Shown here piece by piece: positions 7,640 to 16,145 of a stretch of 42,638 nucleotides of DNA (positions are counted from its first letter, which is position 1; each line of letters starts with the position of its first letter). The notes beneath the pieces are model-generated. The model saw only the letters and a list, made by a program, of their open reading frames with translations. It ran no database searches and had not been told where the DNA came from. Location of the stretch: contig JAJRUF010000104.1 of NCBI GenBank assembly GCA_024277935.1, positions 1 through 42,638 of the forward strand, read 5' to 3'. The DNA is from Gammaproteobacteria bacterium (GTDB taxonomy: Bacteria > Pseudomonadota > Gammaproteobacteria > Methylococcales > Methylomonadaceae). The translations under genes were made by a program, and so were the position numbers.

Positions 7640-8461
7640 ATGGGTTTTATTTCGATCATTATTCCCACGTTTAATCGTGTTAATTTATTAAAAAGAGCAT
7701 TAGAATCGGTTTATAAGCAAACGGTTTCTGGGTATGAAGTGATTGTGATTGATGATGGCTCAATTGATGGAACGGCTAAAATGTTACAAGCAGAATTTCC
7801 GCTGGTTCGCTACTATTACCAAGAAAATAAAGGTGTGAGTAGTGCAAGAAATATAGGGATTAAGCAGGCTAAAGGGGAGTGGCTTGCCTTTTTAGACTCT
7901 GACGATGAGTGGTTGCCGCAAAAATTAGAGAAGCAATTGGCATTACTAAAAGCAAACCCTACAGGAAAAATTTGTCATACAGAAGAGCTCTGGATACGTA
8001 ATGGCATTAGAGTCAATCAAAAGAAAAAACATAGCAAAGCAGGAGGTTGGATTTTTCCGCAATGTTTGCCGCTATGTGCAATGTCACCATCATCCATTGT
8101 GATTCATCGCTCTGTTTTTGATAAAGTGGGAGTCTTTGATATTTCACTCCCAGCTTGTGAAGATTATGATTTATGGCTACGTATTACAGCAAGATACCCT
8201 GTGCTCTATATTGAAGAGCCACAAATTAAAAAATATGGTGGGCATGATGATCAGTTATCCCAAAAGTACTGGGGGATGGATCAGTATAGAATTAAAGCTT
8301 TACAAAAAATCATTATAGAAAATAAGTTATCTGAAGAGAACAAACAGTACGCAATTATAATGCTATTAAAAAAATGTAAGATATTTCAACAAGGAGCTAT
8401 AAAAAGAGGGAAAACAGAAGATGCTTTTTACTATCAACAGATCATCAATTTGTACCAATAA
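7640..8461 (+). CDS. Family 2 glycosyltransferase
   Basis: A 273-residue GT-A fold glycosyltransferase, likely soluble or membrane-peripheral. It begins MGFISIIIPTFNRVNLLKRA, has the first acidic motif in VIVIDDGSIDGT, the nucleotide-sugar/metal motif LDSDDEW (DxD-like), and later a CEDYDLWLRIT segment that supplies the ED-type acceptor/base region of family 2. The ATG at 7640 is chosen over one 14 codons earlier because AAGG lies at correct distance and family members start here. It stands alone between rsd (divergent) and the nucleoside phosphorylase, without other surface-sugar genes, so substrate and product (lipopolysaccharide, exopolysaccharide, lipid) cannot be inferred. Confidence 0.87.
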   Translation: MGFISIIIPTFNRVNLLKRALESVYKQTVSGYEVIVIDDGSIDGTAKMLQAEFPLVRYYYQENKGVSSARNIGIKQAKGEWLAFLDSDDEWLPQKLEKQLALLKANPTGKICHTEELWIRNGIRVNQKKKHSKAGGWIFPQCLPLCAMSPSSIVIHRSVFDKVGVFDISLPACEDYDLWLRITARYPVLYIEEPQIKKYGGHDDQLSQKYWGMDQYRIKALQKIIIENKLSEENKQYAIIMLLKKCKIFQQGAIKRGKTEDAFYYQQIINLYQ

Positions 8462-8692
8462 TTATCATGTGTATTGGCAAACTTCAAGGCGGTATAAAAT
8501 ATTGCTCTTAAGTTTGCCCCTTGCCGGGGAAGGATCTATAAAAGGCACTGTTGCCTGACATTTCAAAGGCTAAAAAAATTCCCCCGCTTGAGAAAAACCG
8601 ACCGATAGAAAACTATAGTCGCAATCGTGTGAAGTATAAGTTAATAGTTATAATTATTGGAAATGTCAGTAGTATTATTAAAGAGGATGCTT

Positions 8693-9514
8693 ATGAGTCA
8701 AAATTCACCTAAGTTATTTGTTTTTGTCGCGCTGGAATGTGAGGCAAAAGCTTTGATTAATTACTTTGAGTTAAAAAAAGATAACTGTAAACATCCGTTT
8801 TCTATTTATTGTAATGAACAAGCTATTTTGACGGTTACTGGAGTGGGTAAAGTGGCAATGGCTGGAGCTGTGGCCTATGTCTTGGCAGGCTTTCCTGATG
8901 TAAAAATGCCAATAATACTTAACATAGGTATTGCTGGGCACAAAGTAGTAGCAATAGGGGAATTGTTGTTGGCATCAAAAGTGACGGATGCAGATTCGAA
9001 GAAGGTTTTTTATCCCCAGTTAATAGGGAGTAACTGGCCTGCTACTAGTGAAATATTGTCAACAACGCTACCAAATACATGTTATAGCGAAAACTGCTTA
9101 AATGATATGGAAGCATCAGCGTTTTATGAAATAGCGACTAAATTTAGTAGTAGCGAGCTTATTCATTGTTTAAAGGTGGTCTCAGATAATGAACAATTTT
9201 CCACTGAAGGAATTAATGCAAAAATAGTTGAACAATGGCTAAAGACCCATATAGATAAATTCGAACAAATATTTACGCATTTAAAGCAGTTACGAGAATC
9301 TATCCTGCCAATAGAGCTTGAGGACTACAATACAATTATCAAGCAATGGCATTTTACGGTAAGCGGAAAAGTAAAATTAAAAGCTTTGCTGAGGCGTTGG
9401 GGTGCTTTGTCCTCGGGCTCTTGGCTAAAAAACCAAACAATGAATTTTGATAAGGGGAAAGCCATTTTGCATAAGCTGGCAGTTGATGTGGATAGTTTGG
9501 AGGTTAACTTGTAA
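8693..9514 (+). CDS. Nucleoside phosphorylase / MTAN-like protein with extra C-terminal segment
   Basis: Residues 1 to about 200 resemble the purine nucleoside phosphorylase/MTA-SAH nucleosidase fold: FVFVALECEAKALI, ILTVTGVGKVAMAGAVAYVL, LNIGIAGH (phosphate/ribose site region), NDMEASAFYEIA (the ME pair that contacts ribose) and KVVSDNEQF (catalytic Asp region). The final ~65 residues include IIKQWHFTVSGKVKLKALLRRWGAL and are not part of the usual enzyme. Candidate substrates are methylthioadenosine, S-adenosylhomocysteine or another purine nucleoside; none is proven. The ATG at 8693 follows AAAGAGG with correct spacing and avoids an N-terminal addition. Related proteins can accompany radical-SAM spore-photoproduct-lyase-like genes, but no such gene lies here. 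Confidence 0.72.
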   Translation: MSQNSPKLFVFVALECEAKALINYFELKKDNCKHPFSIYCNEQAILTVTGVGKVAMAGAVAYVLAGFPDVKMPIILNIGIAGHKVVAIGELLLASKVTDADSKKVFYPQLIGSNWPATSEILSTTLPNTCYSENCLNDMEASAFYEIATKFSSSELIHCLKVVSDNEQFSTEGINAKIVEQWLKTHIDKFEQIFTHLKQLRESILPIELEDYNTIIKQWHFTVSGKVKLKALLRRWGALSSGSWLKNQTMNFDKGKAILHKLAVDVDSLEVNL

Positions 9515-9762
9515 AAAATAAAACCCCATCAACGTGTTGAAATTAAAATGGTTTTATCAAATTGGAGTTGTTTTTTTTTTGATTAATATTAAAGTAACTC
9601 TAAAAAAACGCGCAATTTTATTGTTAATGCGATATAGTAAGCGAGCCTGCGTTGGCTCAAGCTGGTTTTCTAAGAACATCCTGTAATTGGCACATCTATG
9701 AACCCTTATAATGTCATCGACACGCGTTTTATTTTTATTTTTACATTTTGAGGATTTCAAAA

Positions 9763-9966
9763 ATGGCAACTGGTACTGTTAAGTGGTTTAACGAATCTAA
9801 AGGTTTTGGTTTTATTTCTCCTAACGAAGGTGGTGAAGATGTATTCGTACACTTCAGAGCAATCGTTGGAGATGGTTTTAAAACTTTGGCTGAAGGCCAA
9901 ACTGTAGTATATGAAGTTGAAAACGGCCCTAAAGGTCTGCAAGCTGCACAAGTTCAACCTCAGTAA
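9763..9966 (+). CDS. cspA: CspA-family cold shock protein
   Basis: A 67-residue single cold-shock domain: [18 protein letters not shown] carries RNP1 (KGFGFI), and DVFVHFRAI carries RNP2. Such proteins melt RNA secondary structure and act as RNA chaperones. The ATG at 9763 is chosen because the family begins MATGTVKWF and TGAGG lies upstream; an ATG five codons earlier is in frame. About 250 bases separate it from the upstream gene, room for the long 5' leader common in csp mRNAs. A strong terminator follows the stop. Confidence 0.94.
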   Translation: MATGTVKWFNESKGFGFISPNEGGEDVFVHFRAIVGDGFKTLAEGQTVVYEVENGPKGLQAAQVQPQ

Positions 9967-10017
9967 TAAGCAGTTTACTGTTTATTTTATTTCGTACAGT
10001 CACGACTGTGAGAAATA

Positions 10018-10052
10018 AAAAAAGCCTCACTTTTTAGTGAGGCTTTTTTTTT
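10018..10052 (+). terminator. Rho-independent terminator of cspA
   Basis: AAAAAGCCTCAC pairs with GTGAGGCTTTTT around the loop TTTTTA, followed by a run of T residues. It begins about 50 bases after the cspA stop codon. Confidence 0.9.
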
Positions 10053-10374
10053 GCTAGTGATCTTTTGTGGAAAGAAGTAGGTTGTTGTGCCCCTACGCAC
10101 TTCACCCTCAGCACTTGGAAAACTAGAATGTAGAGTTTGTTTACCGTTAGAGGCGCAGAAACGGGGTAGCGTCTTCCGCTATTATTTTGCAAATAAAGTT
10201 ATTTGTCAAAAAAGCTGAGTAAAGTCGGCACACCGCTAAATTACTCCATTATAAGCTACATGCTTGTAGTTGAATGTAGATATTGCAGGAGAAAAACCTG
10301 TTAATGCAGTCGTTGCTATCGACAAAAACCAGCAGCTTATTAATTCTGCATCTCTGATGATCGCGCGAAGTATA
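10053..10374. other. Intergenic stretch without a recognised gene
   Basis: No convincing coding region, tRNA or promoter was found. A plus-strand frame from about 10270 stays open for 70 codons but has no recognisable domain and runs into sirB2 on the other strand. The right end holds one copy of a small repeated motif (10358-10374). Confidence 0.4.
10358..10374. repeat. Short dispersed motif TGATCGCGCGAAGTATA
   Basis: One of four similar sites in the window: 7089-7106 (GTGACCGCGCGAAGTATA), 8621-8638 (GCAATCGTGTGAAGTATA), this one, and 17438-17454 (TGATCACGCAAAGTTTA). All are intergenic and in the same orientation. The origin of the motif is not known to me. Confidence 0.4.
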
Positions 10375-10731
10375 TTAAATAAACCCGTTTTTAGTAATTG
10401 CGGTAATAAAAATGGCTATAAAACAAATGATAGCAGCAACAAATGCAACCCAGCGGTTTACTCCTTTAAGGCGCATAGCTAATACACCTAGGCCAACATA
10501 TCCTAGTAAAAGAATAAATTTTGAAATAATCCAGCCATACTCTCCATCTAACCAGTTACCTTGAAAAACTAAGGTAAAGCCGCTAAGAAGCAAGAGAGTA
10601 TCAATAACATGGGGTGCAATTTTTATGAGTTTATTCTGTAATAGTACCGGTTTAAATACAGAAAGAGCAATACGGCCGTTAAAACTAATAAAAGATGAAA
10701 AGATAAAAATAAGGTGGATTAATTTGATCAT
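10375..10731 (-). CDS. SirB2 family membrane protein
   Basis: A 118-residue inner-membrane protein with four predicted helices: residues 1-20 (IKLIHLIFIFSSFISFNGRI), about 40-57 with HVIDTLLLLSGFTLVF, about 66-86 and 95-113. The HVIDTLLLLSG signature is the hallmark of SirB2 (invasion gene expression up-regulator family); despite the family name its function is unsettled. It is monocistronic as far as can be seen. The start has no clear Shine-Dalgarno sequence. The 3' end lies beside the dispersed TGATCGCGCGAAGTATA motif. Confidence 0.8.
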   Translation of the reverse strand: MIKLIHLIFIFSSFISFNGRIALSVFKPVLLQNKLIKIAPHVIDTLLLLSGFTLVFQGNWLDGEYGWIISKFILLLGYVGLGVLAMRLKGVNRWVAFVAAIICFIAIFITAITKNGFI

Positions 10732-10910
10732 ATTCGCTTTTGGTGAGTGATTAAATTAATAGATTATATCAATACAGAAGAAATATTATTTGTTCTTCTT
10801 TCTGGCTACTTATATAAGTAGGGTGTGTTTTTTGACAAAAGTTAAAAAATGAATTGTAGAACAAGCTTTAAGTAGGGGCCAAAATTATTTTAACATTTCG
10901 AACCAATAAG

Positions 10911-10944
10911 ATTTGGAAGTGAGGCTAAAGCTTCACTTCCAAAT
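10911..10944. repeat. 34-bp palindrome with 15-bp arms
   Basis: ATTTGGAAGTGAGGC and GCTTCACTTCCAAAT pair over 15 positions with one G-U, around loop TAAA. It lies in the ~300-base gap between sirB2 and the small gene behind lexA, where it may also act as the lexA-operon terminator. The rest of the gap is AT-rich and holds nothing else recognisable. Confidence 0.7.
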
Positions 10945-11031
10945 GTTAGAATAAATATTGCTAGCTACTTAGTCCGCTCTACAATACATAAATTGTTGTT
11001 TATAAATAACCGTACTGCTTTAAATAGATGG

Positions 11032-11184
11032 TTACCAATTTAACCCTAGAGTCATAAATAAGATAATAAGGGAAAGTGTGGTCGCATTTTGAAATATTTC
11101 ATCCCAATCAAAAGTGGAATGTTCATTCATTAAATCTTCGATTCTATTGTGAATTTGATCTTGCATAGGAGTACGTGATTGCAT
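11032..11184 (-). CDS. Unannotated 50-residue single-span membrane peptide downstream of lexA
   Basis: ATG at 11184 is preceded by GAGGAAAAGAAC, a good ribosome-binding site, and opens a 50-codon frame to TAA at 11032. The product begins MQSRTPMQDQIHNRIEDLMN, is charged and helical for about 30 residues, and ends in a hydrophobic segment TTLSLIILFMTLGLNW, long enough for one membrane pass. It starts 23 bases behind the lexA stop on the same strand with no terminator between, so it should be co-transcribed with lexA and be SOS-controlled. Short membrane peptides in SOS regulons include TisB, DinQ and the Caulobacter division inhibitor SidA, and lexA is followed by sulA in pseudomonads. I see no sequence match to any of these; the function is unknown. 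Confidence 0.68.
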   Translation of the reverse strand: MQSRTPMQDQIHNRIEDLMNEHSTFDWDEIFQNATTLSLIILFMTLGLNW

Positions 11185-11207
11185 GTTCTTTTCCTCATTT
11201 TATTATT

Positions 11208-11843
11208 TTATTTATAACTTCTCATTTGTCCGACTAAAACACCTTGTATTTCAACTTGGTCCGGGGCAAAGTGCATGGCTTGCATGGTTTTATTAGCGGG
11301 AATTAAAACTGTTTCATGGGGGTATTGTTCAATAAACTTTAAAGTTGCTTCTGATTTATCAATTAAAGCAACCACAACTTGTCCATTTCTTGCATGGCTT
11401 TGTTGTTCAATAATCACCCAATCATTATCAAAAATACCAATATCAATCATTGACTCCCCTTTAATTTGCAATATATAACAGGGCTTATCAGTTTTTATTT
11501 CATCAGGAATGGACATATAGCTGATGTTTTGGATAGCTTCAATAGGAGCTCCTGCTGCGATGGATCCGATAAAGGGAGTGCCTTGTTTTTCAAATAAGGG
11601 GGTGGCTGCTTTAGTGACTGACTTTTCAGTTAAACGCACGCCACGTTGCTTTCTGTTGGGAGATTCCACAAAACCTGCGTTTATCAGTCCTTGAATATGT
11701 TTGTGCAGAGAGCCGCGTGATTTTAGTCCCATTGCAAGGCATAGTTCATCTAAGGTGGGTGGGTGAATAAACGAGTCTTTATTATTAACAAGAAAATCTA
11801 AAACTTCTTGTTGTTTTCTGGTTAGGCTTGAGGGAGTATTCAT
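11208..11843 (-). CDS. lexA: LexA repressor
   Basis: SOS master repressor: binds operators as a dimer and self-cleaves when RecA filaments form. From the ATG at 11843 the protein has 211 residues. The N-terminal winged helix reads LTRKQQEVLDFLVNN and PPTLDELCLAMGLKSRGSLH; the recognition-helix part (KSRGSLHKHIQGLI) differs from that of E. coli LexA. The Ala-Gly cleavage site is in SIAAGAPIEAI, the catalytic Ser in IKGESMIDIGI and the catalytic Lys in DKSEATLKF, so self-cleavage should work. The longer frame (from 11897) is rejected because it would read through the operator-like repeat. A 50-codon membrane peptide follows 23 bases downstream. Confidence 0.93.
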   Translation of the reverse strand: MNTPSSLTRKQQEVLDFLVNNKDSFIHPPTLDELCLAMGLKSRGSLHKHIQGLINAGFVESPNRKQRGVRLTEKSVTKAATPLFEKQGTPFIGSIAAGAPIEAIQNISYMSIPDEIKTDKPCYILQIKGESMIDIGIFDNDWVIIEQQSHARNGQVVVALIDKSEATLKFIEQYPHETVLIPANKTMQAMHFAPDQVEIQGVLVGQMRSYK

Positions 11844-11847
11844 GTTT

Positions 11848-11905
11848 GTTCTCTGTTCGTTTTTGTAAATATTAAACCAAGAACAAAGAGAGAACAAGTT
11901 GTTTG
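11848..11905 (-). promoter_or_regulatory. lexA promoter with GAAC/GTTC repeats (candidate LexA operator)
   Basis: On the minus strand TTGTTC (-35 like) and TAATAT (-10 like) are 17 bases apart. Overlapping them is a direct repeat GTTC-N7-GTTC (plus-strand GAAC at 11881-11884 and 11892-11895), and a second close pair GTTC-N3-GTTC lies at 11848-11858 on the plus strand beside the start codon. GTTC-N7-GTTC is the known LexA box of alphaproteobacteria; the E. coli CTG-N10-CAG box is not seen. Confidence 0.6.
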
Positions 11906-11931
11906 TTGATAATTCTTATTTATTTTATGGA

Positions 11932-11959
11932 TTGACGCTGTAACTTGCTATAATATAAT
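11932..11959 (+). promoter_or_regulatory. Strong sigma-70 promoter divergent from lexA
   Basis: TTGACG (11932-11937) and TATAAT (11954-11959) are separated by 16 bases. No coding region follows before tex on the opposite strand, so it probably drives a non-coding RNA starting near 11966. Confidence 0.72.
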
Positions 11960-11965
11960 GATTTT

Positions 11966-12105
11966 TATCTATTGTTGATAAGGGTGTTTAGGGCAGGAAG
12001 TGCCAAATTAGGTGGGGAAAAACTGTCAGCCCAGTAATGCCAACTAGATAACTGGTATTTCTTCAATATGACCAGATCTGAATAATATTCAGTAGCCTGG
12101 TTTTA
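11966..12105 (+). ncRNA. Candidate structured small RNA of unknown family, about 140 nt
   Basis: Behind a near-consensus promoter lies a stretch with no open frame but several hairpins: GGCAGGAAGTGCC (11991-12003, loop GGAAG), an alternative GGGC/GCCC pairing closing at about 12031, CCAGT paired with ACTGG (about 12031-12055), and an ending hairpin at 12071-12100 in which ACCAG pairs with CTGGT outside CTGAAT-AAT-ATTCAG, followed by TTTT. It lacks the GGAAG/GCAGCC loop pattern of 4.5S RNA and does not look like 6S, tmRNA or RNase P. The AGGA-type loop could bind a CsrA/RsmA protein, but one or two sites are too few to claim this. Ends are estimates. Confidence 0.55.
12071..12105 (+). terminator. 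Hairpin with T-run ending the candidate small RNA
   Basis: An outer ACCAG/CTGGT pair encloses the perfect CTGAAT-AAT-ATTCAG stem, followed by TTTTAGTT. It is about 85 bases before the end of the convergent tex gene. Confidence 0.5.
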
Positions 12106-12190
12106 GTTCAAGTTATTTTAGTTGGCAATAAAAGGAGGAGCTATCCATTTTTTACTTACTATTTTTTTAAAGCTTTGGCAAAAGCACTCG

Positions 12191-14455
12191 CTAATGTACC
12201 TTGTGTATTTCTCGGTTGTTGAGAGGTCTGTTGCCTCTTTTGCCCACTGCTGGTGTTTTTTTCTTGGATATACCCTTTACTGCACTGGTTTCATCAGCAT
12301 TACGTTTCATAGAAAGTGCAATACGTTTACGGGGTATATCAACTTCTATGACTTTTACTTTAACGGTTTCTCCTGTTTTAACCACGTCTCTTGGGTCTTT
12401 TACAAAGCTATCTGCTAAATGAGAAATATGCACCAAACCGTCTTGATGTACGCCAATATCAACAAAAGCACCAAAGTTGGCTACATTTGTTATTACACCT
12501 TCAAGCATCATTCCCTCTTTAAGATCAGATATTTTCTCTATCCCTTCTTTAAATTGTACGCTTTTAAACTCAGGTCGAGGGTCTCTCCCTGGCTTTTCAA
12601 GTTCTTGTAAAATATCTTTTACTGTGGGTAGCCCAAATTTTTCATTGGTGTAGTTTGCGGCTGTTAAACTACGTAGAAAACTACTTTGACCAATTAATTC
12701 AGCAATAGGTTTGCCTGTTTCTTCTATAATAGCATTAACAATAGGATAGGCTTCAGGGTGTACAGCTGATGCGTCTAGTGGATTTTTACCTGACATAATG
12801 CGTAAAAAACCAGCAGCTTGCTCATAAGCCTTTTCACCTAAACGAGGGACTTTTTTAAGTTGTTTCCGGTCATTAAAAGGTCCATTTTCATTTCTGAAGG
12901 CAACAATATTTTCACCGACACTGGCCGATAAGCCTGATACTTGCTTGAGTAATGAGGCTGATGCAGTATTGACATCAACACCAACGGCATTTACACAATC
13001 TTCTATAACCGTTTCTAAACTATGAGACAGTTGGACTTGGTTTACATCATGTTGATACTGACCTACACCTATGGACTTAGGCTCAATTTTAACCAATTCT
13101 GCAAGGGGGTCTTGCAATCGCCTAGCGATAGATATTGCACCTCTAATGGTGACATCCAACTCTGGGAATTCTTTGGTTGCAAGCTCTGACGCGGAATAAA
13201 CAGAAGCCCCCGCTTCTGACACCATGACTTTCTGGAATTTTAAATTGTTATGTTGCTTCATTAAATCGGCAACTAATTGGTCAGTTTCTCTGGAGCCTGT
13301 GCCGTTGCCAATACTGACTAAATCCACTTGATGTTTTTGGATAAGCTTTGCTAAGCTGTTAATAGAGGCATCCCATTGGTTTTTAGGTGGGTGAGGATAA
13401 ATAGTGTCAAAATCTAGTAACTTTCCTGTGGGGTCTACTACAGCAACTTTAACTCCTGTACGAATACCGGGATCTAAGCCCATAGTGGCTTTAGGCCCCG
13501 CGGGTGCAGCGAGTAACAGGTCTTTTAAATTACTGGAAAATACGCGTATCGCTTCAAGTTCGGCGGCTTCTCGAAGGCGTAATTTTAAATCTAAATCAAT
13601 ACGGGTAAATAATTTGATTTTCCACCCTAATCTAGCAACTTCTGCAAGCCATGCATCTGCTGGGGATGAAGTATCTGTCACATTGATATGATGGGCAACC
13701 AATTGGGCGCAGAGTTGATGTTCTGCTTTCTCATCTAAGCCAGGCTTTAAACTAATTGAGAGTAAGTCTTCATTTCTTCCTCTAAATATTGCAAGTGCAC
13801 GATGTGACGGGATTTTATTAATGGCTTCTTGATAGGCGAAATAATCTTTAAACTTTGCTGCTTCGATTTCCTTACCTTTAACAAGCGTCGAGTGCATTAT
13901 GCCAGCATTCCAAATACGCTCACGTAGCACAGCCAATAAATCAGCATCTTCAGAAATACGCTCCATAATAATTTGTTTAGCACCGTCTAGTGCGGCTGTT
14001 ACATCGTTTATATTTTTTTCTGTATTGATATAATTAAGGGCTATTTGCTCAGGAACGACACTGCGATCATTAAAAATAGCATTGGCTAAAGGTTCTAAGC
14101 CAGCTTCTTTAGCTATTTGAGCTTTAGTTCTGCGTTTAGGTTTATAAGGAAGATATAAATCCTCCAGTAATGTTTTTGTATCTGCTTGGGCTATTTTTTG
14201 TTCTAATTCAGCTGTTAATTTACCTTGAGAGGTAATGCTTTCTAAAATGGTTTCACGGCGACTATTTAATTCACGAAGATAGTTTAGCCGCTCATCAAGT
14301 TGACGAAGTTGAATATCATCTAATCCGCCGGTTATTTCTTTTCTATAACGAGAGATAAAGGGAACCGTTGCCCCTTCGTCAAGTAAGGTGACAGCAGCCT
14401 CAATCTGTTTGATATTAACGGCCAGTTCTTCAGCAATGCGTTGTATAAGATCCAT
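12191..14455 (-). CDS. tex: Tex, RNA-binding transcription accessory protein
   Basis: A 754-residue cytoplasmic protein with the full Tex layout: helical N-terminus ([20 protein letters not shown]), the [12 protein letters not shown] segment, a YqgF/RNase H-like domain beginning [17 protein letters not shown] near residue 325, helix-hairpin-helix repeats ([20 protein letters not shown] and [19 protein letters not shown]), and a C-terminal S1 domain ([20 protein letters not shown]). Length is normal. Tex is the bacterial relative of Spt6 and binds nucleic acid; it is linked to transcription and stress tolerance. It is convergent with the candidate small RNA and divergent from cobO. Confidence 0.96.
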   Translation of the reverse strand: MDLIQRIAEELAVNIKQIEAAVTLLDEGATVPFISRYRKEITGGLDDIQLRQLDERLNYLRELNSRRETILESITSQGKLTAELEQKIAQADTKTLLEDLYLPYKPKRRTKAQIAKEAGLEPLANAIFNDRSVVPEQIALNYINTEKNINDVTAALDGAKQIIMERISEDADLLAVLRERIWNAGIMHSTLVKGKEIEAAKFKDYFAYQEAINKIPSHRALAIFRGRNEDLLSISLKPGLDEKAEHQLCAQLVAHHINVTDTSSPADAWLAEVARLGWKIKLFTRIDLDLKLRLREAAELEAIRVFSSNLKDLLLAAPAGPKATMGLDPGIRTGVKVAVVDPTGKLLDFDTIYPHPPKNQWDASINSLAKLIQKHQVDLVSIGNGTGSRETDQLVADLMKQHNNLKFQKVMVSEAGASVYSASELATKEFPELDVTIRGAISIARRLQDPLAELVKIEPKSIGVGQYQHDVNQVQLSHSLETVIEDCVNAVGVDVNTASASLLKQVSGLSASVGENIVAFRNENGPFNDRKQLKKVPRLGEKAYEQAAGFLRIMSGKNPLDASAVHPEAYPIVNAIIEETGKPIAELIGQSSFLRSLTAANYTNEKFGLPTVKDILQELEKPGRDPRPEFKSVQFKEGIEKISDLKEGMMLEGVITNVANFGAFVDIGVHQDGLVHISHLADSFVKDPRDVVKTGETVKVKVIEVDIPRKRIALSMKRNADETSAVKGISKKKTPAVGKRGNRPLNNREIHKVH

Positions 14456-14569
14456 TTATATTTCTATTTTAAAGGTTAGAATATTAAAAAATGCATTGTA
14501 GCAGTAATGGCTACAACTGTATTTTAATTGCTGTATTATTGTTTTCTTATTTTTAAGGTGAGATGTAAA

Positions 14570-15106
14570 ATGAAGTCAAGAGATCGCCGGCAAGGTATAG
14601 TTTTAGTCCATACTGGAGAGGGAAAGGGTAAGTCATCTAGTGCCATTGGTATGGTGTTTAGGGCTGCTGGCTGGGGTATGAAGGTTTGTGTTATTCAATA
14701 TATAAAAGGAAAGTGGCAAACAGGGGAACAAAAAGCTGCTGAAAAATTTGATAATATTGAATGGCATGTGTTAGGTGATGGCTTTACCTGGGATACCAAA
14801 AATCCTGAGCAAGATATAAAAACCAGCCGAGAAATATGGGAATTTAGTAAACAGAAAATTTTGTCTGAGGAATATGACTTTGTGTTGCTGGATGAAATAA
14901 ACTATTGTTGTGGGTACAATTGGATTGCAGGGCAGGAAATAGCAGATTTTATTCGTGAGCAAAAGCCAGCTTGGATGCATTTGGTGATGACAGGGCGCAA
15001 TGCTGCGGCAGAAGTTATTGACGTGGCTGATACTGTAACGGAAATGCATAAAGTAAAACATGCTTTTACTCAAGGGATTAAAGCGGCTCAAGGGGTTGAG
15101 TTTTAA
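14570..15106 (+). CDS. cobO: Cob(I)yrinic acid a,c-diamide adenosyltransferase
   Basis: CobO/BtuR/CobA-type adenosyltransferase, which transfers adenosyl from ATP to reduced cobalt in cobalamin or cobinamide (B12 synthesis or salvage), in the cytoplasm. It has the P-loop HTGEGKGKSSSAIGM, the Walker-B-like VLLDEINYC and the LVMTGRNAAAEVIDVADTVT segment, all family signatures, and the C-terminal TQGIKAAQGVEF typical of the family. The ATG at 14570 is selected over an upstream one because AAGGTGAG precedes it and the family starts here. No other cobalamin genes are close, consistent with a salvage role or a scattered pathway. Confidence 0.94.
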   Translation: MKSRDRRQGIVLVHTGEGKGKSSSAIGMVFRAAGWGMKVCVIQYIKGKWQTGEQKAAEKFDNIEWHVLGDGFTWDTKNPEQDIKTSREIWEFSKQKILSEEYDFVLLDEINYCCGYNWIAGQEIADFIREQKPAWMHLVMTGRNAAAEVIDVADTVTEMHKVKHAFTQGIKAAQGVEF

Positions 15107-15204
15107 ATTAATAATTGAATTATTGCGTATATTCACTTTTTATAATATAGTGAATCTGAGCGTAAATAATTATAAAAAGTAAGTTAATTAACTGGAGAGA
15201 TAAT

Positions 15205-15576
15205 ATGGGTGAATTAGGCGGCGCGCAAAAAATGATGATTGCAGTTGCAGGTGTTTTTGCAATAGGTTTTTTTTTAGTGGGATCAAATAAAGAACAGACT
15301 GATGAAGATAAAAAATCTGCGGCAATGATTCGAGATCGGGCTAATATGAACCGTATTGCAGGGCGAAAATGTCCTCAATTAATAAAAAAAGAGACCGGTA
15401 CACAGATTACTTCCTTAGTTGCTAATACTAAAACTGATAATGCAACCTATTTAACCTATGAATACAAGGGTGAAAAAGGAGATAACTTTAAGGATGCAAG
15501 TTGTACTTTATCCGCATCAGATACTGGTTTTCATATTACTAGTGTAGTTATTGATGGCAAAGAAACTATCAAATAA
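15205..15576 (+). CDS. Small membrane-anchored protein of unknown function
   Basis: A 123-residue protein with one N-terminal hydrophobic segment (MMIAVAGVFAIGFFLVG) and a periplasmic-type remainder of about 90 residues. It carries two Cys (in GRKCPQL and DASCTLS) that could form a disulfide, and the tail TGFHITSVVIDGKETIK. The ATG follows ACTGGAGAGATAAT, a good ribosome-binding site, 98 bases behind cobO. The Ile/Thr/Lys-rich beta-like remainder is not a family I recognise. It may be transcribed alone; a partial hairpin (CCTGGG... CTCAGG) follows the stop. Confidence 0.65.
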   Translation: MGELGGAQKMMIAVAGVFAIGFFLVGSNKEQTDEDKKSAAMIRDRANMNRIAGRKCPQLIKKETGTQITSLVANTKTDNATYLTYEYKGEKGDNFKDASCTLSASDTGFHITSVVIDGKETIK

Positions 15577-16145
15577 ATAATAAATACTACTACCTGGGTT
15601 TGGTTCGTAAACTGAACTCAGGCTCTTTATACTAAGACCCTTTAGTTATAAGTATATGTATAGCTAAAGGCAAGGGTATCACCCCAAATCACCTTGGTTG
15701 AAACTAAATCATTTTCTTTCAATATTTTGTTTTGACAGTGTATAAATACAGTTCTGGATTTTAGTATGGACTTTGCCTACTTTATTTAAAGTTCTTGGTC
15801 CACTATTTTTCTGAAGTGAGTATCAAGTTGATTTCTCAATTAATTGGTTATTAGTCTTAACTAACGCAGACTGAATTAAATAGTTATTTCAGAGTTAGGT
15901 TTCGCATTTAATGCATAATTAAAATATTCATGTCTTATTCATGTTGGTTGTCTACTATCTTTATTAGGGAGATACGGATTTTATGATATTAAGTTTAAAA
16001 CTTGATATTTTATGTGCGTTTTTCTGAGTATGTCCAGTACGAAATACATTAAGCACCCTTTAAAGTATAGTCTTTATGTGTAAGGTTTAGGTGGGTAAAT
16101 AATGTAAATTTAGTTTTATATAACCAAATAAATTAGGAAAAGTAA
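15577..16145. other. 570-base intergenic region with one strong inverted repeat
   Basis: No gene was recognised in any frame. At 15639-15670 CCTTTAGTTATA pairs with TATAGCTAAAGG (one G-U) around AGTATATG, a stem of 12 pairs without a following T-run. A possible -35 TTGACA occurs near 15733 with a weak TATAAA-like downstream box. The long AT-rich tract before the lipoprotein at 16146 may hold its leader or decayed DNA. Confidence 0.4.

Noticed and set aside
9557-9957. Minus-strand open frames across cspA
   Set aside because: They are complementary-strand frames of an obvious cold shock gene and its leader; no domain, no ribosome-binding site.
10270-10482. 70-codon plus-strand frame
   Set aside because: No homology recognised, no ribosome-binding site and it runs antisense into sirB2.
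11966-12105. Candidate small RNA as 4.5S (SRP) or 6S RNA
   Set aside because: The SRP loop signature is missing and no 6S-like long bubble can be drawn; kept only as RNA of unknown family.
12122-12610. Plus-strand Cys/Phe-rich frames over the end of tex
   Set aside because: Antisense to the S1 domain of tex, which explains the sequence.
14771-15136. Minus-strand frame over cobO
   Set aside because: Antisense to a clearly conserved enzyme and without recognisable features.
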